Shown: piece by piece, positions 23,472 to 31,189 of the stretch
How positions within the stretch are numbered: the stretch's first letter is position 1
Layout: every line of letters starts with the position of its first letter
Assembly (NCBI RefSeq): GCF_040137905.1
Contig: NZ_JBEFDG010000074.1
Coordinates: 1-38,251, forward strand
Direction of reading: 5' to 3'
From: Corticimicrobacter sp040137905
Lineage (GTDB): Bacteria > Pseudomonadota > Gammaproteobacteria > Burkholderiales > Burkholderiaceae_B
DNA length: 38,251 bases
The notes under the pieces: model-generated
The model's database searches: none
Told to the model about the DNA's origin: nothing
What the model saw: the letters and a program-made list of their open reading frames with translations, nothing else
Position numbers and translations under genes: made by a program

Positions 23472-24304
23472 GTATTCCGATCCTGCAGGTAGAAGGCCTG
23501 AGCAAGACATTCGTGACGCGGCGTACCCTGCTCGGCAGGCCACGCGAGACGGTACAGGCGGTGTGTGACGTCAGCCTGGTGATCGAGGCCGGCACGACGC
23601 TGGCTGTCGTAGGCGAATCGGGGTCCGGCAAGAGTACCCTGGGGCGTTGCATCACGGCACTGGAGCGCGCTGATGCGGGCCGTGTGCAATTGGCCGGTTT
23701 CGATGTGCCGGGATTGCATGGGCGGGATGAGATGTTGCGTTTCCGTCGCTGTGTGCAGACTATTTTCCAGGATCCGTATTCCAGCCTGAATCCGCGTCGG
23801 CGGGTGGGGGATGCAATCATGGATGGCATGGCCATCCACCGGCTGCATACGCCCCGGGAACGGCAGGATCGCATGGTGGCGCTGTTGCAGCGGGTGGGGT
23901 TGTCTCCTGACCATGCCCGTCGCTATCCACACCAGTTCTCCGGTGGGCAGCGTCAGCGGATTGCGATCGCCCGGGCGCTGGCGCTCGAACCGGCCTTCAT
24001 CGTGGCCGACGAGGCGGTATCGGCGCTGGATGTGTCGATCAAGGCGCAGGTGCTGGATCTGATGGCGGATCTCCAGGCCGAGCATGGCCTGACTTACCTG
24101 TTCATTTCGCACGATCTGGGTGTGGTGCGGCATTTTGCCGATCGCGTGGCGATCATGGAGGCCGGACGGCTGGTCGAAGAGGGCCAGACCGATCAGATTT
24201 TCGAGGCACCGGCACAGGCCTATACGCAGCGCCTGATTGCTGCCGTGCCTCGTCCGGACCCGACGCGGCGGCGTTTTCGGCGCAGTGCCGAGCAGGTTGA
24301 ATAG
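23468..24304 (+). CDS. ABC transporter ATP-binding protein, DppF type
   Basis: This 278-residue ATPase is the second of the heterodimeric pair. It has Walker A G-E-S-G-S-G-K-S-T, Q-loop F-Q-D-P-Y-S-S-L-N-P, signature F-S-G-G-Q-R-Q-R, Walker B F-I-V-A-D-E-A-V-S-A-L-D and I-S-H-D-L-G. The Asp-Glu-Ala-Val form of Walker B is seen in many DppF/OppF proteins. It is the last gene of the operon. Its stop codon lies inside an inverted repeat, GAATAGA-N6-TCTATTC (24299-24318), which separates it from the convergent crotonase gene but lacks a T-run. Confidence 0.93.
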   Translation: MSIPILQVEGLSKTFVTRRTLLGRPRETVQAVCDVSLVIEAGTTLAVVGESGSGKSTLGRCITALERADAGRVQLAGFDVPGLHGRDEMLRFRRCVQTIFQDPYSSLNPRRRVGDAIMDGMAIHRLHTPRERQDRMVALLQRVGLSPDHARRYPHQFSGGQRQRIAIARALALEPAFIVADEAVSALDVSIKAQVLDLMADLQAEHGLTYLFISHDLGVVRHFADRVAIMEAGRLVEEGQTDQIFEAPAQAYTQRLIAAVPRPDPTRRRFRRSAEQVE

Positions 24305-24321
24305 ACCCGGATCTATTCGAC

Positions 24322-25110
24322 CTAGTGTCCCTTGAATGCCGGCGGGCGCTTTTCGAGAAAGGCGCTGCGGCCTTCGCGATAGTCCGCACTGTCAAAGCAG
24401 GCCTGCACGGCATGCTCGATCGAGTGTGTGGCGGCCGCATCGATGGCATGACCCGCTGACAGCGTGCGCAGGGCCAGCTTGGCGGCTCTGATGGGCAGGG
24501 GAGCGTTGCCGGCGATGTTGGCGGCGATCCGTTCGATCGCGGCATGGAATTCGCCGTCTTCGTGGAAAGCGTGGATGAAATTCAGCCGCAATGCCTCGGA
24601 GGCGTCGAAAATGCGTGCGGTGTAGAAAATATCGGCGGTATTGGCCTGCCCGATCAACTGGACCAGCCTCTGTACGCCATGCAGGCTGTAGCCTACGCCC
24701 AGGCGGGCCGCAGGCATGCGAAAACGGGCACTGCGATTGGCATAGCGCAGGTCTGCAGCACCTGCCAGGCCGAGTCCGCCGCCCATGCAGATGCCCTCGA
24801 TGGCGGCAATCACGGGCCGTTCGCAGGCGGCGATGGCGTTCAGCGCCAACTGGGCGGTGTCTTCATAGCGTTGCACCTGTTCTGCCGAATCGCGCAGGTG
24901 TTCGAATTCGGAGATATCGGCACCCGATACAAAGGCCCGGCCGCCGGCACCGCTGAGCACCACCACGCGCACCTCGGGTGCCTGGGCGATGGTCTCGAAG
25001 TGCTGTGCCAGTTGTTGCCACATTCCGAAGGTCATGGCGTTATGGCGCTCGGGATGATCGATCAGGATACGGGCGATGCCGTTTTCGATGGTCAGGGCAA
25101 CCTGTGGCAT
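24322..25110 (-). CDS. Crotonase-fold enzyme (annotated-type enoyl-CoA hydratase/isomerase) lacking hydratase glutamates
   Basis: This 262-residue crotonase-superfamily protein has the oxyanion-hole segments G-A-D-I-S-E-F (63-69) and I-E-G-I-C-M-G-G-G (104-112). In true enoyl-CoA hydratases two glutamates add water: one in G-G-C-E and one in Q-P-E-I. Here the corresponding positions are Gly114 (G-G-L-G-L) and Ala134 (R-M-P-A-A-R). Hydration by the classic mechanism is therefore unlikely, and an isomerase, hydrolase, decarboxylase or C-C-cleaving role on an acyl-CoA is more plausible. The ATG at 25110 has GAGGAAAA upstream. It is the third gene of the metQ-like/CoA-transferase/crotonase operon, 10 bp after the CoA-transferase gene. 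Confidence 0.88.
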   Translation of the reverse strand: MPQVALTIENGIARILIDHPERHNAMTFGMWQQLAQHFETIAQAPEVRVVVLSGAGGRAFVSGADISEFEHLRDSAEQVQRYEDTAQLALNAIAACERPVIAAIEGICMGGGLGLAGAADLRYANRSARFRMPAARLGVGYSLHGVQRLVQLIGQANTADIFYTARIFDASEALRLNFIHAFHEDGEFHAAIERIAANIAGNAPLPIRAAKLALRTLSAGHAIDAAATHSIEHAVQACFDSADYREGRSAFLEKRPPAFKGH

Positions 25111-25120
25111 GGTGTTTTCC

Positions 25121-26308
25121 TCAGACGATATGCTGGGCGCGCAGGGCGGCGATGCCGGCATCGTCGTAGCCCAGGCCGCGCAGGATGATCTCGGTATGTT
25201 CGCCGGGCGTGGGGGCTGTGGTGCGCAACGTGGCCGGTGTGCGGCTCAGTACCGTGGGCTGCGAGACCAATTGGCGTATCGCGCCATCAGGGGCCGTGAC
25301 GTCTGCCGCAACCTGCAGGTGCCTGACCTGCTCATCTTCGAAAACCTGTGGAATCGAATAGACCGGCCCTGCAGGTACGCCCGCCTCGTTCAGCAAGCGG
25401 GTCCAGTGCGCGACCGTGCCGGTGGCGAAGACGGTGTTGAGTGCTGCATTGAGTTGCGCACGATGTGTGACGCGCAGGGGCTCGGTGGCGTAGAGAGGGT
25501 CTTCCAGCCATTGTGGCTGCTCAAGTGCGCGGCAGAGCCGCAGCCAGTTGCCATCGCCCGAGGCCCCCAGGTTCAGGTAACCGTCCGCTGCCTCGAACAG
25601 GCCCATCGGGCTGGTCAGGGGGTGATCGTTGCCGATCTGCACGGGTGTTTCACCATCGATCAGATAGCGGGCCGCCTGGAAGTCCATCATGGCGATCATG
25701 GCATGCAGCAGCGAGGCCTGTACCCATTGGCCCTGACCCGAGCGCTCGCGTTCAAGCAGTGCGGTCAGCACGCCCAGCGCCGCAAACAGGCCCGCGCTGG
25801 CGTCCGAGACAGCCAGGCCGGCACGCACGGGGCCCTGGCCGGGAAAACCGGTGACCGACATCAGTCCGCCCATGCCCTGGATGATCTGGTCAAAGCCGGG
25901 ACGCGAGGCATAGGGGCCGGTCTGGCCGAAGCCCGAGATGCTGGCCAGGATGATGCGTGGATTGACGGCTTTCAGTGTGTCGTAGTCCAGCCCCAGTCGT
26001 GTCTTGACGTCGGGCCGCCAGTTCTCGATGACGACATCCGCTTCTGCCGCCAGTTTCAGGAATATGTCCCGGCCTTCCGGCTGCTTGAGATTGAGTGTCA
26101 GCGAGTGCTTGTTGCGATGCAGGTTCTGGAAGTCGCCGCTGTCCCGGTTGGCGAACATCGCCTCGTTGGGATCGATGCCTGCAGGCGCTTCGATGCGGAT
26201 CACTTCCGCGCCGAAATCAGCCAGGAAGCGGGCGCAGGTGGGACCTGCGCGCACGCGCGAAAGGTCGAGGACGCGGAATGGCGCGAGGGGTGAAGCGGAG
26301 ATAGACAT
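25121..26308 (-). CDS. CaiB/BaiF family (class III) CoA transferase
   Basis: This 395-residue enzyme moves CoA between carboxylic acids through an aspartyl intermediate. The catalytic Asp169 lies in A-G-L-A-V-S-D-A-S-A-G and shares its number with formyl-CoA transferase. The N-terminal L-D-L-S-R-V-R-A-G-P and I-S-G-F-G-Q-T-G-P-Y segments are family standards. It activates a carboxylate, and the adjacent crotonase-fold enzyme would act on the thioester. The acid itself is unknown. It starts 11 bp after the MetQ-like gene's stop and ends 10 bp before the crotonase start, so the three form a tight operon with a transporter component leading. Confidence 0.95.
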   Translation of the reverse strand: MSISASPLAPFRVLDLSRVRAGPTCARFLADFGAEVIRIEAPAGIDPNEAMFANRDSGDFQNLHRNKHSLTLNLKQPEGRDIFLKLAAEADVVIENWRPDVKTRLGLDYDTLKAVNPRIILASISGFGQTGPYASRPGFDQIIQGMGGLMSVTGFPGQGPVRAGLAVSDASAGLFAALGVLTALLERERSGQGQWVQASLLHAMIAMMDFQAARYLIDGETPVQIGNDHPLTSPMGLFEAADGYLNLGASGDGNWLRLCRALEQPQWLEDPLYATEPLRVTHRAQLNAALNTVFATGTVAHWTRLLNEAGVPAGPVYSIPQVFEDEQVRHLQVAADVTAPDGAIRQLVSQPTVLSRTPATLRTTAPTPGEHTEIILRGLGYDDAGIAALRAQHIV

Positions 26309-26319
26309 GCTGCGGTGAA

Positions 26320-27117
26320 TCAGAAGCTGGGGATGGCGAAGCTGGCGAATTCGGTTTCGATGAAGGTACGGACCTCGTCGGACTGGTAGGCCTTGATCAG
26401 TTGTGCGACCCAGGGCTTGTCCTGGTCTTCGGTGCGCACCACCAGCAGGTTGGTGTGCGGGCTGTCGCTGTCCTCGATGGCAATCGCATCACGCTTGGGC
26501 ACCAGGCCTGCCTTGATGGCGAACGAGGTGTTGATCGAGGCGAGATCGAGGTCGTCGAGCGAGCGCGGCAACTGGCCGGCATCGACCTGATGGAATTTGA
26601 GGTTGCGTGGATTTTCGGCGATGTCACGCGGGATGGCGTCCAGGCCGGCACCTTCGCGCAGCTTGATGAGGCCGTACTTCTGCAGCAGGTGCAACGAGCG
26701 GCCTGCATTGGCCGGGTCGTTCTGGATGCCTACGCTGGCGCCGTCGGGCAGCTCGTCCAGTGACTTGTATTTCTTCGAGTAGAAACCCATCGGGAAGAGC
26801 ACGGTATTGGCCACGCTGGTCAGCTTGTAGCCACGCGCCTGGATCTGTGCCTGGAGAAAGGGCTGGGTCTGGTAGTTGTTGGCGTCTAGGTCGCCGGCAT
26901 CAAGTGCAGCATTGGGCTGGATATAGTCGCCGAACTCGATGATCTCGATGTTCAGGCCATCGCGGGCAGCCACTTGCTTGACCACTTCCATGATCTTGGC
27001 GTGCGGGCCGCTGGTCTGGCCGACGCGGATGGTGGTTTCGGCCTGCGACAGGGCGGGCACAGTCAGGGAAACGGCGAGCAGGGTGCCGGAGAGACGGGAG
27101 AGGAAGCGTGACAGCAT
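26320..27117 (-). CDS. MetQ/NlpA-family substrate-binding protein without lipobox
   Basis: This 265-residue periplasmic binding protein belongs to the MetQ (NlpA) family. Motifs are I-R-V-G-Q-T-S-G-P-H-A-K-I, E-F-G-D-Y-I-Q-P-N-A-A-L, D-A-N-N-Y-Q-T-Q-P-F-L and I-Q-N-D-P-A-N-A-G-R. The signal peptide (1-26, A-L-S-Q-A) has a signal peptidase I site and no Cys, so it is soluble, unlike lipoprotein MetQ of E. coli. The start at 27117 was chosen because the signal peptide begins there; the longer frame is Cys/Arg-rich and unlike a leader. No clear ribosome-binding site is visible. Its operon partners are acyl-CoA enzymes and not methionine genes, so the ligand may be something other than methionine. 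Confidence 0.85.
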   Translation of the reverse strand: MLSRFLSRLSGTLLAVSLTVPALSQAETTIRVGQTSGPHAKIMEVVKQVAARDGLNIEIIEFGDYIQPNAALDAGDLDANNYQTQPFLQAQIQARGYKLTSVANTVLFPMGFYSKKYKSLDELPDGASVGIQNDPANAGRSLHLLQKYGLIKLREGAGLDAIPRDIAENPRNLKFHQVDAGQLPRSLDDLDLASINTSFAIKAGLVPKRDAIAIEDSDSPHTNLLVVRTEDQDKPWVAQLIKAYQSDEVRTFIETEFASFAIPSF

Positions 27118-27427
27118 GATGGCGGGATTACAGCGAAGGGAGAATCGGACCGGGCGGCAGCCTGTGCCGGTATGGCAAGACAGGAGAAAGCGTGGTGCCT
27201 GGCTGCACATGATTGTAGATGTGCATATATCCGTTCTTAATATTTTTTAGGTGTTTATATATCCATAATGATTATAAGCAGATGGAAAAGTTATTTGTTT
27301 ATTCCAAGATAGAATGGTTTGTGGGCGGCCTTATGCCGTGTCGTGCTAACTTTGCCGCCTTGCCTGTTTATCTCCTTGCGCCTGCCCCGCTGGCCGCCGT
27401 TGTTTCTCGCTGCTGTTTCAATATCTC
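27118..27427. other. 310-bp divergent intergenic region between metQ-like and metN
   Basis: No gene is supported here. The half nearest metQ holds its leader, and the middle (27220-27320) is strongly AT-rich. Besides the metQ promoter and dyad, ATATATCC occurs twice (27225-27232 and 27257-27264), 32 bp apart, about three helical turns. A metN promoter is not clear; CATAAT (27264-27269) and TAGAAT near 27313 are possible -10 hexamers with weak -35 partners. No SAM or SAH riboswitch fold was recognised. Confidence 0.5.
27204..27240 (-). promoter_or_regulatory. Promoter of the metQ-like operon with dyad over the -10
   Basis: On the minus strand TTAAGA (27235-27240) and TACAAT (27212-27217) are 17 bp apart, a good sigma-70 promoter. 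A perfect 7-bp inverted repeat TGCACAT-N8-ATGTGCA (27204-27225) straddles the -10. A protein bound there would block RNA polymerase, so this looks like a repressor operator. The leader to the ATG would be about 88 nt. Confidence 0.55.
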
Positions 27428-28276
27428 ATGCATATCTCCGATGCCTCCACTGCGCCGCTCATCCGGCTCGAGGCCGTGGGCAAGCGTTTTGCCTTGCCTG
27501 ATGGCCGTGTCTTCGATGCCGTCAAATCCGTGTCACTGGATATCCACGCAGGCAAGATCTATGGCCTGATTGGCAAGAGCGGAGCGGGCAAGTCGACGGT
27601 ATTGCGGCTGATCAATCTGCTCGAGCGACCGGACCAGGGACGTGTGCTGTTTGGCGGACGCGACCTGACGGCACTGTCCAAGCGGGACCTGCGTGAAACG
27701 CGCCAGCAGACCGGCATGATTTTCCAGCAGTTCAACCTGCTGCAGAACGCCAGTGTGTTCGACAATGTGGCCTTCCCGCTCAAGCTCCATGGCCGGCGCA
27801 GCCGGGCCGAGATTGCTGCGCGTGTGAAGGAATGCCTGGATGTCGTCGGGCTGGCAGACAAGCTGGACAGCTTTCCCGCCCAACTCTCCGGCGGGCAGAA
27901 GCAGCGGGTCGCCATCGCGCGTGCGCTGGCACCGAATCCCAAGGTATTGCTGTGTGACGAGCCGACATCGGCGCTGGACACCGAAACCACGCGTGCCGTG
28001 TTGCAGACGCTCAGGCAGATCAACGATAGCCTGGGCGTGACGGTGGTGCTGGTCACGCATGAACTGTCGGTGGTACAGGCCCTGTGCGACCGGGTTGCCG
28101 TGCTCGAGCATGGCGAACTGGTCGAGCAATTCGATGTTGCCGACTTCCATACGCCGCGTCTGAGCGCCCTGGGCCAGGAACTGGCCCGCGAGCAGGAGGA
28201 TGCCGAAATCCTGCGCCGCCATGCGGCAGGTACGCTGACCGAGGCGGCAGCCGTGCCGCGCGTGCAGGCAGCCTGA
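27428..28276 (+). CDS. MetN-type ABC transporter ATP-binding protein lacking the NIL domain
   Basis: This 282-residue ATPase has Walker A G-K-S-G-A-G-K-S-T, Q-loop F-Q-Q-F-N-L-L, signature L-S-G-G-Q-K-Q-R and Walker B V-L-L-C-D-E-P-T-S-A-L-D, with the wording typical of MetN. Full-length MetN is about 340 residues and ends in an ACT-like NIL domain that binds methionine and shuts the transporter off. This protein stops soon after the ATPase core (Q-E-L-A-R-E-Q-E-D-A-E) with an Ala-rich tail, so that feedback is missing. It is followed by the permease gene after 48 bp and is divergent from the binding-protein operon. The ATG at 27428 has no clear ribosome-binding site. Confidence 0.9.
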   Translation: MHISDASTAPLIRLEAVGKRFALPDGRVFDAVKSVSLDIHAGKIYGLIGKSGAGKSTVLRLINLLERPDQGRVLFGGRDLTALSKRDLRETRQQTGMIFQQFNLLQNASVFDNVAFPLKLHGRRSRAEIAARVKECLDVVGLADKLDSFPAQLSGGQKQRVAIARALAPNPKVLLCDEPTSALDTETTRAVLQTLRQINDSLGVTVVLVTHELSVVQALCDRVAVLEHGELVEQFDVADFHTPRLSALGQELAREQEDAEILRRHAAGTLTEAAAVPRVQAA

Positions 28277-28324
28277 CAGGCCCGGTCGTCTCCGGCCCCA
28301 TTTCCATTTGCAGCGACGCTCAAC

Positions 28325-28990
28325 ATGCTGACTCAGAACATCATCAACATCCTGCCCGAACTCTGGACGGCCATCGGCCAGACCCTGCTCATGCTGGGCG
28401 TAGGCATGGCGGCCGCCATCGTCTTCGGCGGCCCGCTCGGCATCCTGCTGTTCCTGCTCGGCCCCGGGCAGTCTCTGGAGAACCGGCCGCTGCATGCCGC
28501 GCTGGGCTGGGTGGTCAATACGGTCCGGTCGTTCCCTTTCATTATCCTGCTGGTCGCGCTGGTGCCGATCACGCGGGCCATTGCCGGCACTTCGATCGGG
28601 CCGCTGGCCGCCGCCGTGCCGCTGTCGGTGGCGGCCATCCCCTACTTTGCGCGGCTGGTCGAGCAGACCGTGCGCGAAGTCTCGCGCGGCGTGATCGAGG
28701 CGGCCCATGCCATGGGTGCCTCGGATCTGCAGATCGTCTGGCGTGTGTTGCTGCTGGAAGCCCGTTCCGGACTGATCCTGGCGCTGACCGTGCAGGCGGT
28801 AAGTTTTCTGTCCTACTCGGCAGTGGCCGGCGTGGTGGGCGGTGGTGGCATCGGTGACCTGGCGATCCGCTATGGTTATTACCGGTTCGAAACCGACGTC
28901 ATGATCCTGACGGTCGTGTTGCTGGTTGCGATGGTGCAGGTCATCCAGATCGTCGGCAATCGGCTGGCGCACCGGCTCGACAAGCGCTGA
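28325..28990 (+). CDS. MetI-type ABC transporter permease
   Basis: This 221-residue permease has about five membrane helices and the MetI pattern: N-T-V-R-S-F-P-F-I-I-L-L-V-A-L-V-P near residue 62 and the EAA loop E-A-A-H-A-M-G-A-S. A conserved S-Y-S-A-V-A-G-V-V-G-G-G-G-I-G-D-L-A segment follows. Length matches MetI (217 in E. coli). With the MetN-like ATPase and the divergently encoded MetQ-like protein it completes one importer. Confidence 0.93.
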   Translation: MLTQNIINILPELWTAIGQTLLMLGVGMAAAIVFGGPLGILLFLLGPGQSLENRPLHAALGWVVNTVRSFPFIILLVALVPITRAIAGTSIGPLAAAVPLSVAAIPYFARLVEQTVREVSRGVIEAAHAMGASDLQIVWRVLLLEARSGLILALTVQAVSFLSYSAVAGVVGGGGIGDLAIRYGYYRFETDVMILTVVLLVAMVQVIQIVGNRLAHRLDKR

Positions 28991-29015
28991 GGCGGGCTGT
29001 GTTTCCAGCCCCGCC
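28991..29015. terminator. GC-rich hairpin between convergent metI and LysR genes
   Basis: GGCGGGCTG, six bases, CAGCCCCGCC forms a stem of nine pairs with a single bulged C. It fills the whole gap between the two stop codons. There is no T-run on either strand, so termination efficiency is uncertain. Its position suggests a shared 3' boundary. Confidence 0.45.
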
Positions 29016-29017
29016 GG

Positions 29018-29944
29018 CTAGTCCTCGCGGTTGACCAGCTCCGGCGGGATGCGGCGCAGCATTTCCGCCTGGACATGATCGATGAAGGGTTGCAGCAGCA
29101 TCGAGGGTACCCGGTCGGGTGCCATCAGCAACGAAAAGTTGGTCGTGATGGAAGGTTCGAACTCGATGAACCGCAGGCCGTTTCCTTCATAGCAAGAGGC
29201 GGTCAGCGGATCGACAATCGCAACGCCGGCACCGGCCTCGACCAGTTGCAGCATGGCATACGAGGTCTGGGTCTCGATATGCAGCACCCGGCTGACCCCG
29301 TAGGCGGCAAATACCGAATCGATCTTGGTGCGGGTATCCAGCAGATAGGGATGCGAGATATAGCGCTCGCCGCGCAGGTCGGTCGGCACGATCACGGTCT
29401 TGTGGGCCAGCCGGTGGGTGGCTGGCACGACGCAGACCATCTTGGTCGACATCAGCAGGCGGCCGTAGGTCGATTGCAACTGCAGGGACAGAATCACGAA
29501 ACCGATATCGCAGCGCTCCTCCTGGACCATGTCCATGACGGTGCGGGAACTGTGCATGAGCAGCAGGATTCGCGCATAGGGACGGCTTTCGATGAAGCTG
29601 GCGATGGCCTGCGGCAGGAACGTCAGGGCCAGTGCCGGTGCCGCTGCGATCTGGATGCTGCCGCGCTGCAGGCTGCGGATTTCCGCGGCGGAACTGGTGA
29701 TGCGCTCGATGCCTGCCAGGGATCGCTGCACTTCCTCGTACAGCAAGGCCGCCTCAGGGGTGGGATACAAGCGGCCCTTGCGCCGGTCGAACAGCTGGAT
29801 GCCGATGCGTTCTTCAAGATCCGCGATCAGCCGGGTCACGACCGGCTGCGAGACGTGCAGCATATTTGCCGCATTGGTCACGGTCTTGCAGAGCATGATG
29901 GCGCGGAAAGATTCCAGGTGCCGCAGCGTGATTCTCTTGTCCAT
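29018..29944 (-). CDS. LysR family transcriptional regulator (adjacent to Pot-type/amine dehydrogenase locus)
   Basis: This 308-residue LTTR has a helix-turn-helix at about 5-62 (L-R-H-L-E-S-F-R-A-I-M, then V-S-Q-P-V-V-T-R-L-I-A-D-L-E) and an effector domain with A-A-P-A-L-A-L-T-F-L-P and G-A-G-V-A-I-V-D-P-L. The wording of the effector domain resembles the NocR/OccR and hydroxyproline-type regulators of amino acid and opine catabolism, which is suggestive only. It is divergent from the binding-protein gene, with 153 bp between starts and a dyad in the gap. It is the likely regulator of the downstream catabolic operon. Confidence 0.92.
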   Translation of the reverse strand: MDKRITLRHLESFRAIMLCKTVTNAANMLHVSQPVVTRLIADLEERIGIQLFDRRKGRLYPTPEAALLYEEVQRSLAGIERITSSAAEIRSLQRGSIQIAAAPALALTFLPQAIASFIESRPYARILLLMHSSRTVMDMVQEERCDIGFVILSLQLQSTYGRLLMSTKMVCVVPATHRLAHKTVIVPTDLRGERYISHPYLLDTRTKIDSVFAAYGVSRVLHIETQTSYAMLQLVEAGAGVAIVDPLTASCYEGNGLRFIEFEPSITTNFSLLMAPDRVPSMLLQPFIDHVQAEMLRRIPPELVNRED

Positions 29945-29977
29945 AGCAAAAAGACATGATTGATGGAAAAAATAGCA

Positions 29978-29995
29978 TTATGCGGAACAGCATAA
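29978..29995. promoter_or_regulatory. Inverted repeat in the divergent LysR/binding-protein promoter
   Basis: TTATGC-N6-GCATAA is a perfect dyad 34 bp upstream of the LysR start and about 100 bp upstream of the binding-protein ATG. Its ATGC...GCAT core is like the LTTR box at 17874 but one base shorter (N6, not N7). It is the best candidate site for the adjacent LysR protein. Confidence 0.5.
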
Positions 29996-30097
29996 ATTGC
30001 CTAACCTATAAACACAAAGGTTCCTGGCCCGGGGTGATCATATTTCAATATGACATAGGGTTTTCACTAATGAGCATTGCTTTCAAGGGGATTTGCA

Positions 30098-31126
30098 ATG
30101 AAACGTTATCTGACTGTGGCATCCATTCTCGTGACATGTGCCTGGGCACCGGCACAGGCGACCGACCTGTATCTCGGTGCATCGGGCGGCACGACCGAGA
30201 AGGTCATGAAGGAAAAAGTCATCCCGCTGTTCCAGCAGAAGCACGGTGATGTCAATGTGATCTACGTGGCGGGCAACTCGACCGATACGCTGGCCAAGAT
30301 GCAGGCTCAGCGCAACCGTCCCGAGTTCGACGTGGTGGTCATCGACGATGGTCCGATGATGCAGGCCCAGCAGTTTGGCCTGTGTGCCAAGCTGGAGGAT
30401 GCTCCGGTCTACCAGGATCGCTACCCGCTGGCCCAGATGGGCGACAGTGCTTCGGCGCTGGGTGTGATCGCGACCGGCCTGTTCTACAACACGGAAGCCT
30501 TTGCCAAGGCAGGCTGGCCGGCACCGGACTCCTGGGAAGACCTGACCGATCCCAAGTTCAAGCAGAAGGTCGTGGTGCCGCCGATTTCCAACGGCTACGG
30601 CCTGCACACCCTGATCAAGTTCGCCGAACTGCGCGGTGGCAATCTCGAACAGATCGAGCCGGGTTTCGATGCGATGATCAAAGAGGTCGGTCCCAACGTG
30701 CTGGCCTGGGAGCCGTCGCCCGGCAAGATGACCGAGCTGTTCCAGAACGGCGATGGCGTGCTGGGCGTGTGGGGCAGTGGCCGGGTGCAGGCGCTCAAGG
30801 ATACCGGGTTCCCGGTCGAATTCGTTTATCCCAAGGAGGGTGCCATTGCCCTGTTCACGGCAGTGTGCCCGATTGCCAAGCCCAATCCCAAGCCGGAAGC
30901 CCAGGCTTTCGTCCAGCACTTGCTGAGTCCGGAAGTGCAGGCGATCCTGGCCGAAGGCGTGGCCTGGGGCCCGGTCAACAGCAAGACCGAACTGAGTCCG
31001 GAGGTGGCTGCGACGGTGCCTTACGGTCCCGAGCAGATTGCCAAGCTGCAGGCGCTGGATTACTCGGTCATCAATGCCAAGCGCGGTGAGTGGACCAACC
31101 GCTGGAACCGGACCGTCGAACGCTGA
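30098..31126 (+). CDS. ABC transporter substrate-binding protein (Pot/spermidine-putrescine-like family)
   Basis: This 342-residue periplasmic binding protein has a signal peptide (1-23, ending A-Q-A before T-D-L-Y). The body follows the PotD/iron-type cluster: G-N-S-T-D-T-L-A-K-M-Q-A-Q, D-V-V-V-I-D-D-G-P, P-D-S-W-E-D-L-T-D-P-K-F-K and G-V-W-G-S-G-R. Such proteins bind polyamines, amino acid derivatives, opines or phosphonates, so the class does not settle the ligand. The ATG at 30098 has AAGGGGA about 8 bases upstream. It is the first gene of the operon and is divergent from the LysR gene. Confidence 0.88.
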   Translation: MKRYLTVASILVTCAWAPAQATDLYLGASGGTTEKVMKEKVIPLFQQKHGDVNVIYVAGNSTDTLAKMQAQRNRPEFDVVVIDDGPMMQAQQFGLCAKLEDAPVYQDRYPLAQMGDSASALGVIATGLFYNTEAFAKAGWPAPDSWEDLTDPKFKQKVVVPPISNGYGLHTLIKFAELRGGNLEQIEPGFDAMIKEVGPNVLAWEPSPGKMTELFQNGDGVLGVWGSGRVQALKDTGFPVEFVYPKEGAIALFTAVCPIAKPNPKPEAQAFVQHLLSPEVQAILAEGVAWGPVNSKTELSPEVAATVPYGPEQIAKLQALDYSVINAKRGEWTNRWNRTVER

Positions 31127-31189
31127 GTTCCGCTTTGCCTGGCGGGCGTCATGCAGCAGCGGGACGCCCGCACCTATTGGGGTTGCATC

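Noticed and set aside
24299..24318. Inverted repeat at the dppF/crotonase junction considered as an intrinsic terminator
   Set aside because: The stem is only 7 bp and AT-rich, with no T-run on either strand, so it is mentioned only as a boundary dyad.
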